The notes beneath the pieces were generated by a model. That model worked only from the letters and a program-made list of their open reading frames with translations. It was not told where the DNA came from and did no database searches. The position numbers and the translations under genes were made by a program. A stretch of 64,000 nucleotides of DNA, taken from positions 1,488,001 through 1,552,000 of the forward strand of contig SMMW01000522.1 in the NCBI GenBank assembly GCA_004794655.1, written 5' to 3'. Origin of the DNA: Marisa cornuarietis. Its lineage: Eukaryota; Mollusca; Gastropoda; Architaenioglossa; Ampullariidae. Below are positions 1-11,285 of the stretch, piece by piece; position 1 is the first letter of the stretch, and each line of letters begins with the position of its first letter.

Positions 1-651
1 AAGACGGAGGCCAAGACACCAGCAAAGACCGACACATATCTCACGTCTAAAAAAAAAAACAGTTAAAGAATCATCGTTGCAGGTCAACTGATTCGATAAT
101 CGTAATGATACTTTGCTCAAAACCATTCTTGTAGGAGTAAAGCCACAAGTCAGGAGTTAGCGATGTTATAAAATTGCCTTTAACTATCTTTCTCTCTCTC
201 TTATGATGTTCTTTCCCTATTCACGTCTCTTCCATTTTACTTCTTTGGTCATTCGTTCGCTTATACTCATTTTTTACTTTACTTTTTCTAAGGTAGTCAT
301 AACCCATTGGTTTTGTCAGTATGGATTTCTGTAAGGCTGTCATGGTTTACACTTTCACGCATGTTTTGTCAGAATGACCTTTTTTTCGCTATGGTTCACC
401 CTCTAATACTGACACAGCGTTAGGTATAAACAGACAGCAAACCATCTTTCTAGCTTTACTTCTAGCTCAACTTCCCTCTCTCTCTCTCTCTCTAGCTCTG
501 TCTCCCGTCTGTCATCTACCCACCTTCCCTGCTGCCTGCCTGCGTTGTACCTCAGGGTGGGCTGGGATGTGTCTGTATAGCAGGGAAGACTAAGGAGGTT
601 GAGTGTTGCAAAATGCATCCGTTAGTCACTTGTCTGTCTTCTTGTATTTAC
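1..651. other. Intron of the cytokine receptor; no coding exon seen
   Basis: This lies downstream (minus strand) of the donor at 651. It holds a CT-rich simple repeat near 474-494 and no hydrophobic reading frame that could be the transmembrane exon. Confidence 0.5.
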
Positions 652-3600
652 CTGTACTTGCAACTGACAGCGTCGCCACCGTCACATCACTGACGTCACT
701 GGCGTTTGTTGCCGTAAGGATCCTCATGCACACACCGTAAGTGGCGCCGTGGATAAGATTGCGAAGAACGAGCGAGTTGACACCATCTTTAGCTGTGATA
801 TTGAGGGCGCTTTCTGCAAGTAAGTCACGCCGCTTTGTGTCAGACAAGAAAAGTGAAGGTATCGGTGTTAACACAGACCACGATGTTCAAATTAAGGAGA
901 TACATTACATTAACGGAGAGCGAATGATAGAAGAGAGGATGCGAAGGTAACTTTTTTCATGACTAACATTTAACTTCTGTTTCAAGGCCTTTGATTTTCA
1001 AGGTTTATCCTGCCTGAAACTTCTAGCAAGGTCCCCAGGTCATGTTTTTGTGAAACCTGCAGACAAATGGTCTTTAATATTCCACGCAACATTACATCCC
1101 ACTGACCTCCAAGGCAGGAGGGATTTGCAGAGTCGGTCCTCCTGTAGAAAATCATATACGTCACCGGCAAACCTTTCAGGAACGAGACGTCACACATGTT
1201 GACATTCCAACTGACTTTCATTTCTGTCTCGCTCTGGCTGATCACTTGTAGGGTCGGCCTATCTGGAACTATGACAGAAAGACTTGATAGAGACAGCTGT
1301 ATTAAAACAGATTTCACATCTCTTACTTTGCAGGACAATGCTGAATAATACATCGAGACAGTTTTTAATCTCTAACGGCTTTGTATGACAATAACAAATT
1401 ACATCACACCAAAGCTATGTAGACCTACTTCCACCAAATAGCAGCAGTAAGAATGTCACTAACATTGCATCTGAAAGCTTTAGTAGCCAGTGGCTTAAGG
1501 CACCAGTCCAGATACACGTCAAGAGACAGCCCCACCTTCCGCTGCAATTCCAAAGACTTCATCCGCACTATCAAACGACGTGTGCGTGCGTTCGTGAGTT
1601 ACTCTCATTCACCTTAATGGCTTAATCCAATGAGATACCATGATTACCTCCCATGTAATTGTACACGCAACGGTTCCACGTGACCCCGCGGCTGACACCT
1701 GCGCGCATGTGCGAGACGCCGAAGTACCACGTAAGACCAACCTCCTCCGTCAGATCAAGCCTGTGGACTGTGATCTTTGGGGCCAGGTGTGTCCACTCCA
1801 TCCCGGCCTGCAAGACACGTATCTGTTCTATGTACTGATCGTTAGACGAGAGGACAGACTGTCCACATTAGACCAACGGCCAGAAAGTCAGCCCTCACAC
1901 GGTCCTTTCTCAAGTGGCCGTGATCCTAAACACATGAGATCGCAAATAATTGTTTGTTGGAAAAAATTAAAAGGTGATGGAGTATTTTCCTTTTCAATTA
2001 ACGAAGGAGATTTTATAACTGCAAGACCTGTCAGGTAGCACTCCACAGTCTAGTGCAAAGATCATGTGCATCTATTTGATTATTGAAAAGTACAGCAAGG
2101 TAAATATAAATAAGTAAATCACTCGATATCATGCATTGTAAACCAAATATCATCGCAAATTATTACTAACGTTAGAGATGCAGAAAGGGAAGAATAATGA
2201 GTTGCAATTTTGCGATAACTATCGAGAAAGTTACATCTTGTTCTTTACTGGTGATCATCCCAAATGCAAAGAAAACGTTAAATCCCTTTTCACAATAACA
2301 GACTGATCAATGTTCGAGAATTGAATACATGATCGTGAACAACAAAGTTAACCACACAAGAGTTTAATACCAGCATATTCAAAAGAAATCCCATGGCTTT
2401 ACCCTCAGTAATAAGCCAAACAATTTTACCCGCAAACTCGCGTAAAACTGTCAACAAACATTCAAAAATACTTTTGTAATACTAAATACTGGTACTTGAT
2501 AAATTACCAGACACATGGTGCGAGAGACGTCTGGATTAAAGACATGACCTTTGCACCAGAACACAGTGGTGTAATCATCTTCATCATTGCCAGGGAACGC
2601 GGACCAGGTCACCGTGTAGGTGGTGTTTGCTGGGACCACTGATATTTGTTGCCTTTCAACATTGATCTCTTCTGGGTCGCTGGGTACTGCAAGTTTTTTT
2701 TTAAAGCAGAAACAAATAAACAGCGACGATTGCAATAGACAATGCAAAAATCCGCACAGTATCATGTTTTAAATAAGATACTTTCTTAATTCAAATGACT
2801 CCTATTTAAACTTTTGCGGCAAGAGTGACAGTCCTCTTTCTGAGCACCTTACAAAATCAAATTAAAAGAAACGCTGCACGTTCGTTTCCTATTCTTACTG
2901 AAATCTCCTCGTAAAACGAGTTTCAACATATCACTGTCTATTGCATTTGCGCGACAGGGATGTCAGCTGACCTGATGGGGAGTCTTTCCTGCTTATTGTA
3001 ACTCCCGAACTTTGAAACTAATATCCAAGAGAGGGACGGTGCCGTTCAAATATTTGCCCGCGTTATTTTTTTAACTTTAATAATCGTACCCATAATCAGA
3101 CACTTCAGTATCGATGATGATGGTTTCACTTTTAACTTTGGGCCCAAATTGATCTTTCCTTAATCTCAAGCTAAAGTTTATTCCTCGTTAAAGGTCTAGC
3201 TGAGTGCAATTTTTAATGACTGGTTCAAGCTCAGCGCAAGATTCTTTTCCCCCGAAACTGAGTGAATCTCCACTCCATCCTCTTCCCTTCCCGAAAGAGG
3301 TCAAAAGCGTGACGTCACGTTTGTACAGAGCGCCACCTACTTAATATATGGACCCAGCTCTCCAGTTGGCTGAAAAGTTCAAAACGTAAAGCTCTTTAGC
3401 AATAAGACAACATGTACAACTCCAAAAGCTGAGGTCGCTGCCATGACGACTCTCACCTGGTGTCGCGAGCCGGGGTGGTATGACGATTTCGCTGGGTGGG
3501 GAGGAAAAGCCAGCGGAGGTGCCGGCCGACAGAAAAACAACGAGAGTGACGTCATCCCGTTGTCCGATGTTCACCGTCAGGCTGTTGCCGTTTATCTTCT

Positions 3601-6600
3601 CAGTTGTGTTGGCCACGATCGTCCCGTTTCCCATTACTACTGCTTGGTAGTATATGATCTCGCCGTTCTGAGCTGCTGCCGGGACCGACTAAAGGAAAGA
3701 AAACGATGAAAATGGCAACAAAACAGAAGAAATAAAGAACAAAAACAATGGCAGGCCAAACCCTCATTCAAAGAATCAACTTCCTTTCTTGAACAACAGA
3801 ACACAAGCATCATTAAAGAATTTGCTACTGTGTGAACATGCGTATGATAGATATGCCATCCAGAGAAAAGTTTTCTATTCATGTGTGTATGTGTGCGTGC
3901 GTGAGTCAGCTAGACATACTTTCCAGTAGAGACTGAGACACTTTCTCTGACTGCAGTCCCCCCTGATGTAACCTCCTGGGGTCAGTTCCGGAGACTGGGA
4001 GGGCTCTGAATACACAAATAATGTTATAGACTTTTTATGATGTTTATGACGATGTTATGATTAGATACGCACAAGTACACTTGTCAAAGTCAGTGAAAGC
4101 TCCCGCTATACAAAGAAGGTTTCTCGTGACTAAAACAAACTTCTTAACTAGACACAGTACGTGACTGTATTCGCCAAAAGTTTCTCTCTGTCACGGAGAC
4201 CGTAAACCGTTTAGGAAGACCCCTCAAGGCAAGTACTTTTTTGTTGTTGTAGCAAAAGACAGTAAGACAATATTGGTATCTGCTGTTGTAGCCAAAGACA
4301 CTCAAGATAGTTAATTAAATTAATATCTGCTGTTGTAGCCAAAGACACTCAAGATAGATAATTAAATTAATTTCTGCTGTTGTAGCCAAAGACACTCAAG
4401 ATAGATAATTAAATTAATATCTGCTGTTGTAGCCAAAGACACTCAAGATAGATAATTAAATTAATATCTGCTGTTCTAGCCAAAGACGCTCAAGACAGGT
4501 AAATAAATTAGTATCTGCTGTTGTAGCAATGGTCAGGAGGAAAGAAAGGCAACCACGTTTTGCGCTGTTGTAACGAAAGACGGGAAGACAAGAAGTCACC
4601 TACTGTCCTCTGGTGTCTTAATTTGCTTCTCTGTCTCATCACTCCAATACTGGCTGCCATTTAGCCTTATTTGTGTCTGAATCGTGTAGTCAACAAATGC
4701 GTGGAGGCCATCTAGCAAAATACGGGTGGACTTGCACACAGTTTCAGCATGCTCGAGCAATCGCTCCATTGCCTTGGAACAAATTCATCAATGACCTTAA
4801 AAAAAGCACATTGTATCTCGTTCCTGTCAGACAGGACTGAGCTGCCTCTATGATGTCAGTACTTTTAAAGAACGACTTTAAGTTTATTTCTGTTTATCGT
4901 TAATTCATGCTAATTCTTTTTTAGTTTGTTTGAAAATGTCGTAGGTATAGTCACTAGTGTTAGCATGTTGGACTTTTGCACGATGTCTTCTGGAAATAAC
5001 TATTAACTGGAAGAACAGATCGGCAGCAAGTGAGAGGATGACAAAAATTCCCTGTGTTTTATTGTGTGTCCACTTGAATCAAAAGCTCTCACTCACGCCC
5101 TAGGATGGTATCTTCAGTTTTTCTATCTTTTTGTCAAAGGTGTTTTCCCTTAGTGCACCTGCTGCTGGTGTTCTGTGTGGTGATGTGTGTTAAATTTGTC
5201 CGGATGCACAAAGTACTCTGTATTTATTCATTTAATTACATACACTATTTATTCTAAAAATTCTACGATCCCATAAATCGTGTGCGATATCTTAAGGTAA
5301 GTCTAAGCGCTGACGCAATGTTTCAGCTAAAATGATTAATGAAAGGTTTCACTTTTGCAAGATACTTTCGAAAGATTTATTCGAACATTCAAGACTTAAA
5401 CGTAGATGAACAATTTTATTTTAGAGTTTACAACAAATGGTTTTGGTAAATGCATAACAATGTACTTTTATGACTGACTACCCTTAAGGCACAGACCTAC
5501 CCTCCAAGTGTCACCACTGGCCAGTACCCGTACTCGCCACTCACAGTCCGTCTCTTTAGTTCTGTCAGGCAGCTCCCAGGTGACATCAACCACAGTGGAG
5601 TTACCCGGCACTGGGACAACTGTCAGTCCTTTTACAGGAACTAGTTTGACTGTAGCAACAAGACAGCGATAGTAGTGTACTCCTTTAACCTTCCCCAGTA
5701 CACACATACGCGCGCATATATATATATACACACATATACACACAAACACACACATTTGCTGGGATTATAAAATTAAACGATCTCCACATACAACATTCTC
5801 CAGGAGGTCAGGTACACAGCCTACCGATGCTTCTGTCTGTCGTCGTGGTGAAGTTTTCCCTGAGGTTGCCGAAGGTGTTGCTACCAGAAACCTGGAAGAC
5901 GAAGGTCTGGTGCCTGACGAAGTACCGTTGTTGGTCCACTGTGCACGTCACGTTTACTTCCTTACCTTCACTCACGCTCCTAATGCTTTCTCTTCCTTCC
6001 CAGCAGGGAATGGGTGACCCGCTGGTTCTGAGAAAAATCACGTTCATGCATGGATACAGAAATACAAACACACTTATCTATCTATCTATCTATCTTGAGA
6101 AGGTTCTTGATCGATCCTTTTAAAGAGGACTGTTAGAAAAAGTGTCAGATAAGTGGAGCCATTTTTTTCAGGCCAGAAACATGGTGGTACGTGAATACGA
6201 TATGTTCAAAATATAACGAATAAGCAAATAGGTGTAGGGATATCTGTTATATTTTGAACATAACAAGGAAATATTTTATTCTTGTGCTCACCCCTTCCCT
6301 TTCGCAAATTTCAGTAAAACCCACATGCGTTATGTTGAGAATGTAGGTGAATATCACTCACTGAGTGGGAGGCCAGTAGGACACTGACCAGGTTGTCTGA
6401 ACTGTTCCACTGCCCAGTGTCCATCCACATGTCAGGGAGCCCCAGTCATAAGACAAACACCAGAAGTTTGTGGGCTGGGGAGCTGGGTCTGAAATATGGT
6501 GTTAAGGAGGCCATCAAGTCAGCATTGTATCTGTTTAAAACTGTTTGAAAGATGAAAGCTGTTACACTGCAGTACATGCAATTATACTGTATTGAATATT

Positions 6601-7511
6601 ACACATTACAATTGTTGTAAACATCTGCAACCCATACTACACGTTTCTATTGAGTGCTATGATCATGTTTGCAGAGACAACAAAACAAGGAGGCCTTGAA
6701 ATGTGGAACTCAATCTGCCAGTGAAGTGGAAAATCATTGTTTCCCAAACACGCAAGTATTTTTGTAGCTCGTGAACATCAAACATGAAGGTTATTCACCC
6801 TTAAATACAGCTGTTGAAATGATTAAAAATGGGATTGGGCGAGGCTGCATACGATCTGTTTTCTCTTGATGCTCGGCAATGTTTGAACAAAGACCAAAAC
6901 CGCGAGTCTAGTTGAGTCGTCGTCGAATTTTCCACACAAGATGGAGGTTGTTCCATCGCTGAATATCACATTTTTCCTGTGTTACCCGGATTTTCCTCTG
7001 TCGTTGTATACGAGGCCTTCTCTTACTCTAGATTCTTCTCTCACTTTTTGTCTCCGCAGATTAGGCCCCAGTCAGCTACCCGTGTAAACAGGATTTGTAA
7101 CAAAATGGTAGTCATGCGGAAAGAGAGACAACAGTCATGTCTCAAGTTTCCTTCTCCACCTCCCAACCCCGAGTTAAGGAAGATCCTTCACCAATGATGG
7201 CTGACGAAATAAACTTGTAAGATCAACCTTGCTCTCCGATCTCCCGTAGACGGATTTCTCACGATACTTTTTTCTCTTTTTTCTGAAGCAGATAAACACC
7301 CTGACATGCTGTTCAAACGATTGCTTCTGGTATAACAAATGGAGCCGACTTGCACAAAACACATAAGATCCATCACATCACATCTTACATAATTAAACTT
7401 GTGGCCAGTGGCAGCCTCGTAAACAAGGCAAATTCATGTTCCTTAGTGTAAGTGACGGTGTGTATATGACGCCCCATCCCCGTCTGCCAAACACACGCAC
7501 GCATGCACGCA

Positions 7512-7579
<68 letters not shown>

Positions 7580-9017
7580 GAACGTTGGTGTGTCGATGCC
7601 TGAGTCCGGGACTCTTGGCTCAATCTTGTAATGAAATAAACTCAATCGTTGAAAACAAAATGAGTACTCTGCTAGGTATTTAAGACAGGCTTCCACTTAC
7701 GTCCCACGATCAGCGATATGAAGGTAGAGTCACCAGGAGCGTCTGTACACGTCGTCTCCATACTGGTTGGGTCAAACGTTGCAGGATCAGGCGACGCGCC
7801 GCACGTGCAGCTCGCAACCCAACAGCCCAGCCAATAGTTTCCCGCTGGTGTAGAGCTGTTCAAGGTCAGGGTCGTCACGCTGGGTGTGGGGTCTAATCAA
7901 AACGAAAGCGCACGTGAGTCAGTCCATGCTCTTGCTCAAGAGACTTCTTCCCCGGACATTTACTGACTACATGACTATGCTTCGCAGTTTCCTTTGTAAT
8001 CGTCATGTGTAAGTTTGTCACATAGTTGGCAGTATGTGTCCGGTTAAGACGCCATCGTCAAACAAATATTTAAATTTTTCATGGGTTTTCTAGATATATA
8101 GAGAGAAAGAAAGAATCTATGCCGGTAGTAGCGGCACAAGTAGTGAAGCAGATGCAGTTGTCAAAAGACTCACCCGACCACTTGTTGACATCATCATTCG
8201 CAGAACAAGGATAAAGAAAAATTTGGTCCTGCGGGCCCTGCTTGTCTGTCGTCTTGGAAGAGCAGGTGATATTGACCTCTGTACCGTAACTATATCTGTA
8301 GCCATATCGCAAATCTGTGTTCTGATGATCTGGTGAAACAGCGATATCTGCAAAACATAGTTTATACCAAATTTAGTTTAACAGTCTCTACTTCAAAAAA
8401 GAAAATGGCGATGGGTAGGCCACATGTGCAGAATGAAACCAGCCCTTCATTGGACATGTGATGGTAAGAGGTAAAGTGGTCGGCGAAAAGAAACATGGAG
8501 AAGGTCAGTAGAGAGAAAACTAAAGGACCAGGTAATGATCTGGAATAACAGCTAAACCCACTACAGACAGACAAGTGAAGGTCTCTAGTGATGCACCTAG
8601 GTAGGAACAAAAATAAGCAAGAAAGTAAGTCCATTTAATAGCCACGCAATTCTTATTTCCTCTAACCTTCTTTCTCTCTTTCTGTCTTTCCCTTCTGGGG
8701 TTATTCTGCTGAAGCAACAAAGAATCACTCCCCCTTTCTCGCACACATATTTACACACATTCTTTGATAAATGTATCATAAACACTTACTACAGTAGTCC
8801 CTCCTCCTCAAATAGCAACTAAAAAGAAAATGCAAAACAAAGACCTACTTAAGCCTTCAGCCAGTCTAATGTTGCACAGTCTGTCAGACGCCGCACCGCT
8901 TGGTCCACTGATGTAGTTAGCAGTCGGACTCGTCCCTGGCGCAGGTTCAACTGTCGGACATGCCGACTCCGTGCACAGAACTAACCAGGCAACCAAACCC
9001 ACGCTGAAGACAAACAT
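652..9017 (-). CDS. gp130/Domeless-like class I cytokine receptor, 3' end outside the window
   Basis: Type I receptor expected at the plasma membrane, signalling through JAK/STAT in the known family. Exons, 5' to 3': 9017-8849, 8347-8174, 7892-7701, 6488-6362, 6027-5825, 5649-5501, 4772-4604, 4005-3920, 3688-3457, 2686-2508, 1807-1648, 1268-1107, 813-652. All have GT-AG borders and join in one open frame of about 721 residues. The start ATG (9017) begins a hydrophobic signal peptide (MFVFSVGLVAWLVLCTESA). Then come an Ig-like domain (exons 2-3, with GNYWLGC as F strand), cytokine-receptor D1 (exons 4-5, paired Cys, CTVDQQRYFV), D2 (exons 6-7, ending SQYWSDET in place of WSXWS) and three FnIII domains (exons 8-9, 10-11, 12-13). 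Module borders are phase 1. This is the order seen in gp130. No transmembrane, Box1 or Box2 exon is visible; they should lie below base 1. The exon 12 donor at 1107 was chosen for phase; an alternative at 1057 exists. Confidence 0.8.
4241..4600. repeat. 47-bp minisatellite, about eight units
   Basis: Units beginning CTGCTGTTGTAGC start at 4280, 4327, 4374, 4421, 4468 and 4515, exactly 47 bp apart. A shortened unit starts at about 4241 and a diverged one at about 4561. The middle copies are nearly identical, and both ends degrade. The array lies in the intron just 3' of cytokine receptor exon 7, and its last copy nearly touches the splice donor. Confidence 0.95.
4604..4772 (-). CDS. Exon 7 of the cytokine receptor: second half of D2 with WSXWS-like motif
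   Basis: This exon is easy to miss because its open stretch is short. The acceptor is CCAAG ending at 4773 and the donor is GTAGGT. Frame 0 from GCA at 4772 reads through HAFVDYTIQTQI and LNGSQYWSDETEKQ, ending TPED. In gp130 the corresponding segment has an aromatic-x-Y-x-(F/V) strand and then GYWSDWSEE. Here the first Trp-Ser-Asp is kept and the second Trp-Ser is replaced by Glu-Thr. The exon joins in phase with exons 6 and 8. Confidence 0.75.
6201..6262. repeat. Perfect 17-bp inverted repeat with 28-bp loop
   Basis: Arms are 6201-6217 (TATGTTCAAAATATAAC) and 6246-6262 (its exact reverse complement). It lies in the intron between the two D1 exons of the receptor. It could form a hairpin in DNA or pre-mRNA, or be a miniature element remnant. 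Confidence 0.9.
7491..7575. repeat. GCAC/CA microsatellite
   Basis: A run of GCAC tetranucleotides passes into an uninterrupted CA dinucleotide run. It lies in the receptor intron between exons 3 and 4. Open frames across it are repeat translations, not genes. Confidence 0.95.
8395..8600 (+). mobile_element. LINE relic, C-terminal end of an endonuclease-type retrotransposon
   Basis: Plus-strand translation from about 8400 gives a broken reading with KRKWRWVGHMCRMK, then GRRKETWRRSVERKLKDQ. The LINE at 48180-48330 carries the same C-terminal signature (RRWRWIGHVLR, then KRGRPKET). It contains a stop and sits in intron 1 of the receptor. It is far too short to be functional. Confidence 0.7.
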
Positions 9018-10140
9018 AATTTGGTTATTTTGCAGGTTTAGGATAAACTTGACCTGTCACACGTGAGAACGTAGCGGTGTCTTGTGTTGATATCGTCCGT
9101 CACGTACCCTCTTTACCACATGTCACAGGCGGGGTGGGTGAGGTATACTTGTGGTCGGTGTTTCGCCAAATGGTCGCACGATGACGACAGTTCCGAGCCG
9201 GAGCCAGTCTGCAAGTGAAACCTGTTATCTTGGTGCAGTGCTGTCTGCACATCATCTTCCTTTCGTAACGATCGCCAGCAGTTTCCCTGTCGTGCGTGTA
9301 TCGTCATCATCTACACAAGTGGACTCCACGAAGTGCGCGCATGTCCCTGACACTCCCCTCTTTGACGAGAAGCGGTAGGCGCTTGCCGTTGGCCTGTAGC
9401 GGACCTTGAATGACGCTGCTGCAGAAAACCAGTCATCTGTCACACACTCGACACTGCTGCGCTCGCATTTCCTCCATTGGCTCTTTTGGCTTTCCTCAGC
9501 CTCAAACAGACAGGTGCATATCTACACAAAGGCCAGAAACTTCAACAATTAGCATCGTGCAACCTTCACCCCCACCCTCTACATTTTCCCATCCCCATCC
9601 ACTGCACTCACTCTACCTTGCGTGTTCTTATTTTCCTCGTTCCCCATGAAAATCAAATTTAGAAGACATCGGCAAGTCATTTCACTCAATACCTTTAGTC
9701 CTCATTTACATTTGGGAGACAGAAATTTACATTTAGAAGCAAACAGCAAGTCAGCCGTAGAATCTGGTCTCTACTATAATTTTGATTGCTACCGCTGTTA
9801 CAACCATATTTCCTACTGCTCTTACGGTAATAGTTGTTACTGCTGCTACATCAATAGTTCCTACTGTTATTACGGTAATAATTGCAACTACAGCAGTTGT
9901 TAGTGATTCTGCTTCCTCTACAGCGAATGTTAGTGTTTCTGCTGTAACAGGCCATCAAAGTGGAGCAAAACAAAACTTAACCCAAAAAAAACAAAAAAAC
10001 TGAGCAACTGTTAGCAAGCGGAGATGACTGCACACAAAGTAGGTCCGGGTTGCAGGCGTGGTTTAAAATAAAATTACCCAGCGAGAAGGCAGATGGTGGC
10101 GGTACACCTGGACACCTGCACAAAGAGGTTTTGTCTTCAC
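9018..10140. other. 5' flank of the receptor gene; no gene recognised
   Basis: No conserved reading frame was found. At about 9780-9905 there is a degenerate TAC/TTG-rich repeat (units like TACTGTTATTACGGTAATA) whose translation is a low-complexity V/T/A/I string. The receptor promoter should lie here or in an unseen upstream 5' UTR exon. Confidence 0.4.
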
Positions 10141-10148
10141 GTGCTGTG

Positions 10149-10413
10149 GGATGCGAATGGCCGAATGGTTAGAACGCTGGCGTCCAAACCGAGAGCGCGC
10201 TGGTTCAATTCCCGATAAGCGCAGCATACTTCCCCCAGTCGACCCAGCTGACGGGAATGGGTACCTGACTCCATAGAGGGTTGGGGAAGGCAGCGAGGGA
10301 GAGGAGATTGGCACCGCCCTCATGTAAAAGCTGGCCCCGAGAAAAGTGGGGTCTCTAACACCTCACTCCCCAACGACCTGAAAAGGTTATGGGATAACCT
10401 TTACCTTTACCTA
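10149..10413 (+). mobile_element. tRNA-derived SINE, plus orientation
   Basis: The head resembles a tRNA: a box A-like TGGCCGAATGGTTAGAACG and a box B-like GGTTCAATTCC, about 45 bases apart. A non-tRNA body follows (GGTACCTGACTCCATAGAGG, later GGCACCGCCCTCATG), with a CTTTAC-repeat tail near 10398-10413. The body recurs inverted at 11162-11285. Confidence 0.8.
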
Positions 10414-11012
10414 CCTCGCAGTAATTTGTTTATACCAGTCAAAGAAACAAACTACACCTAAATAGCCCTTTAACTGACGTTTAGATTTATTAAATTGGCT
10501 CCCCGTCATCATATCATTTATGATTAGTTACTTACGCCTGACATATTTGTTTAAACCACTCAATTCGAAAACACCAGCCATAACGCCATGAAGATGATGA
10601 TAGCGATGACTGCGAAATTCGGTCAAAGGGTCGTTTTCTCTCCCTATAGTACAATGACATTGTGACCAGATTCACCCTGCCCCTAACACACCTATTCCTC
10701 CATCGCATCGTACGCACGTTATCCGTCTACTGCCACGCCTGACCAGAGGTTGGAGCCTCGCCGTCAAGTGCGTGCTCCAACAACCCTTTATCTGTTAAAA
10801 CTGATACGATATCGATGTCCCAACTCCGCCTGCGCTCTGACAACCAAGTTTCAAAGTTATTAATCTCTCGAGTGTATTTTCATTGTACAGGTCATCTCCG
10901 GGAACTATTTTGCGCATCGAAAAATCGTTCTTCTGTGACAAATAGTGATTTTGGTTATCCCTATGTGCCTGTCTCAGATTTAGCCCCATGTGCCCGAGTG
11001 TCTCTTCTTTAT

Positions 11013-11095
11013 TCCGTATGCATGCCTCACATTTATTCCATATGCGTGCCTCACATTTATTCCGTGTGCGTGCCTCACATTAATTCCATGTGTGT
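11013..11095. repeat. 24-bp tandem repeat, about 3.5 units
   Basis: Successive units of the form ATTCCGTATGCATGCCTCAC plus ATTT differ by a few substitutions. The translated open frame here (CVPHIYS repeated) follows from this. Confidence 0.85.
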
Positions 11096-11161
11096 GAACG
11101 TATCGGTGGAACTGTGTGCGCGTGGTTGTGTTTCTAGCTCTCTACAGACTGAAATGTAAAG

Positions 11162-11285
11162 GTCGTGTTAGAGACCTCCCTTTTCTCAGGGTTAGCTTAT
11201 GAGGGCGGTGCTCATCTCCTTTCCCTCCCTGCCGTACCTTCCTCAACCCTGTATGGAGTCAGGTACCCATTCCCGATTATAGTCT
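11162..11285 (-). mobile_element. 5'-truncated copy of the same tRNA SINE, inverted
   Basis: The sequence GAGGGCGGTGCTCATCTCC, then TATGGAGTCAGGTACCCATT, is the reverse complement of the body of the SINE at 10149-10413. The tRNA-like head is missing. The two copies form a diverged inverted pair about 0.75 kb apart. Confidence 0.8.

Noticed and set aside
1057..1106. Longer version of receptor exon 12
   Set aside because: Open to 1057 with a GTTTCA donor, but then exon 13 is read out of phase; the GTCAGT donor at 1107 preserves phase 1.
4241..4600. CRISPR-like regular repeats
   Set aside because: Whole 47-bp units are near-identical with no unique spacers, in a eukaryotic intron; it is a minisatellite.
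7385..7696. Open frame rich in CV and RA repeats
   Set aside because: Translation of the CA/GCAC microsatellite.
9782..10003. V/T/A-rich small protein
   Set aside because: Product of a degenerate trinucleotide-like repeat; no domain or splice support.
10149..10225. Possible tRNA gene
   Set aside because: Box A- and B-like motifs are present, but the stretch continues into a repeat body found inverted 0.75 kb away and cannot be folded into a convincing anticodon arm; it is a SINE head.
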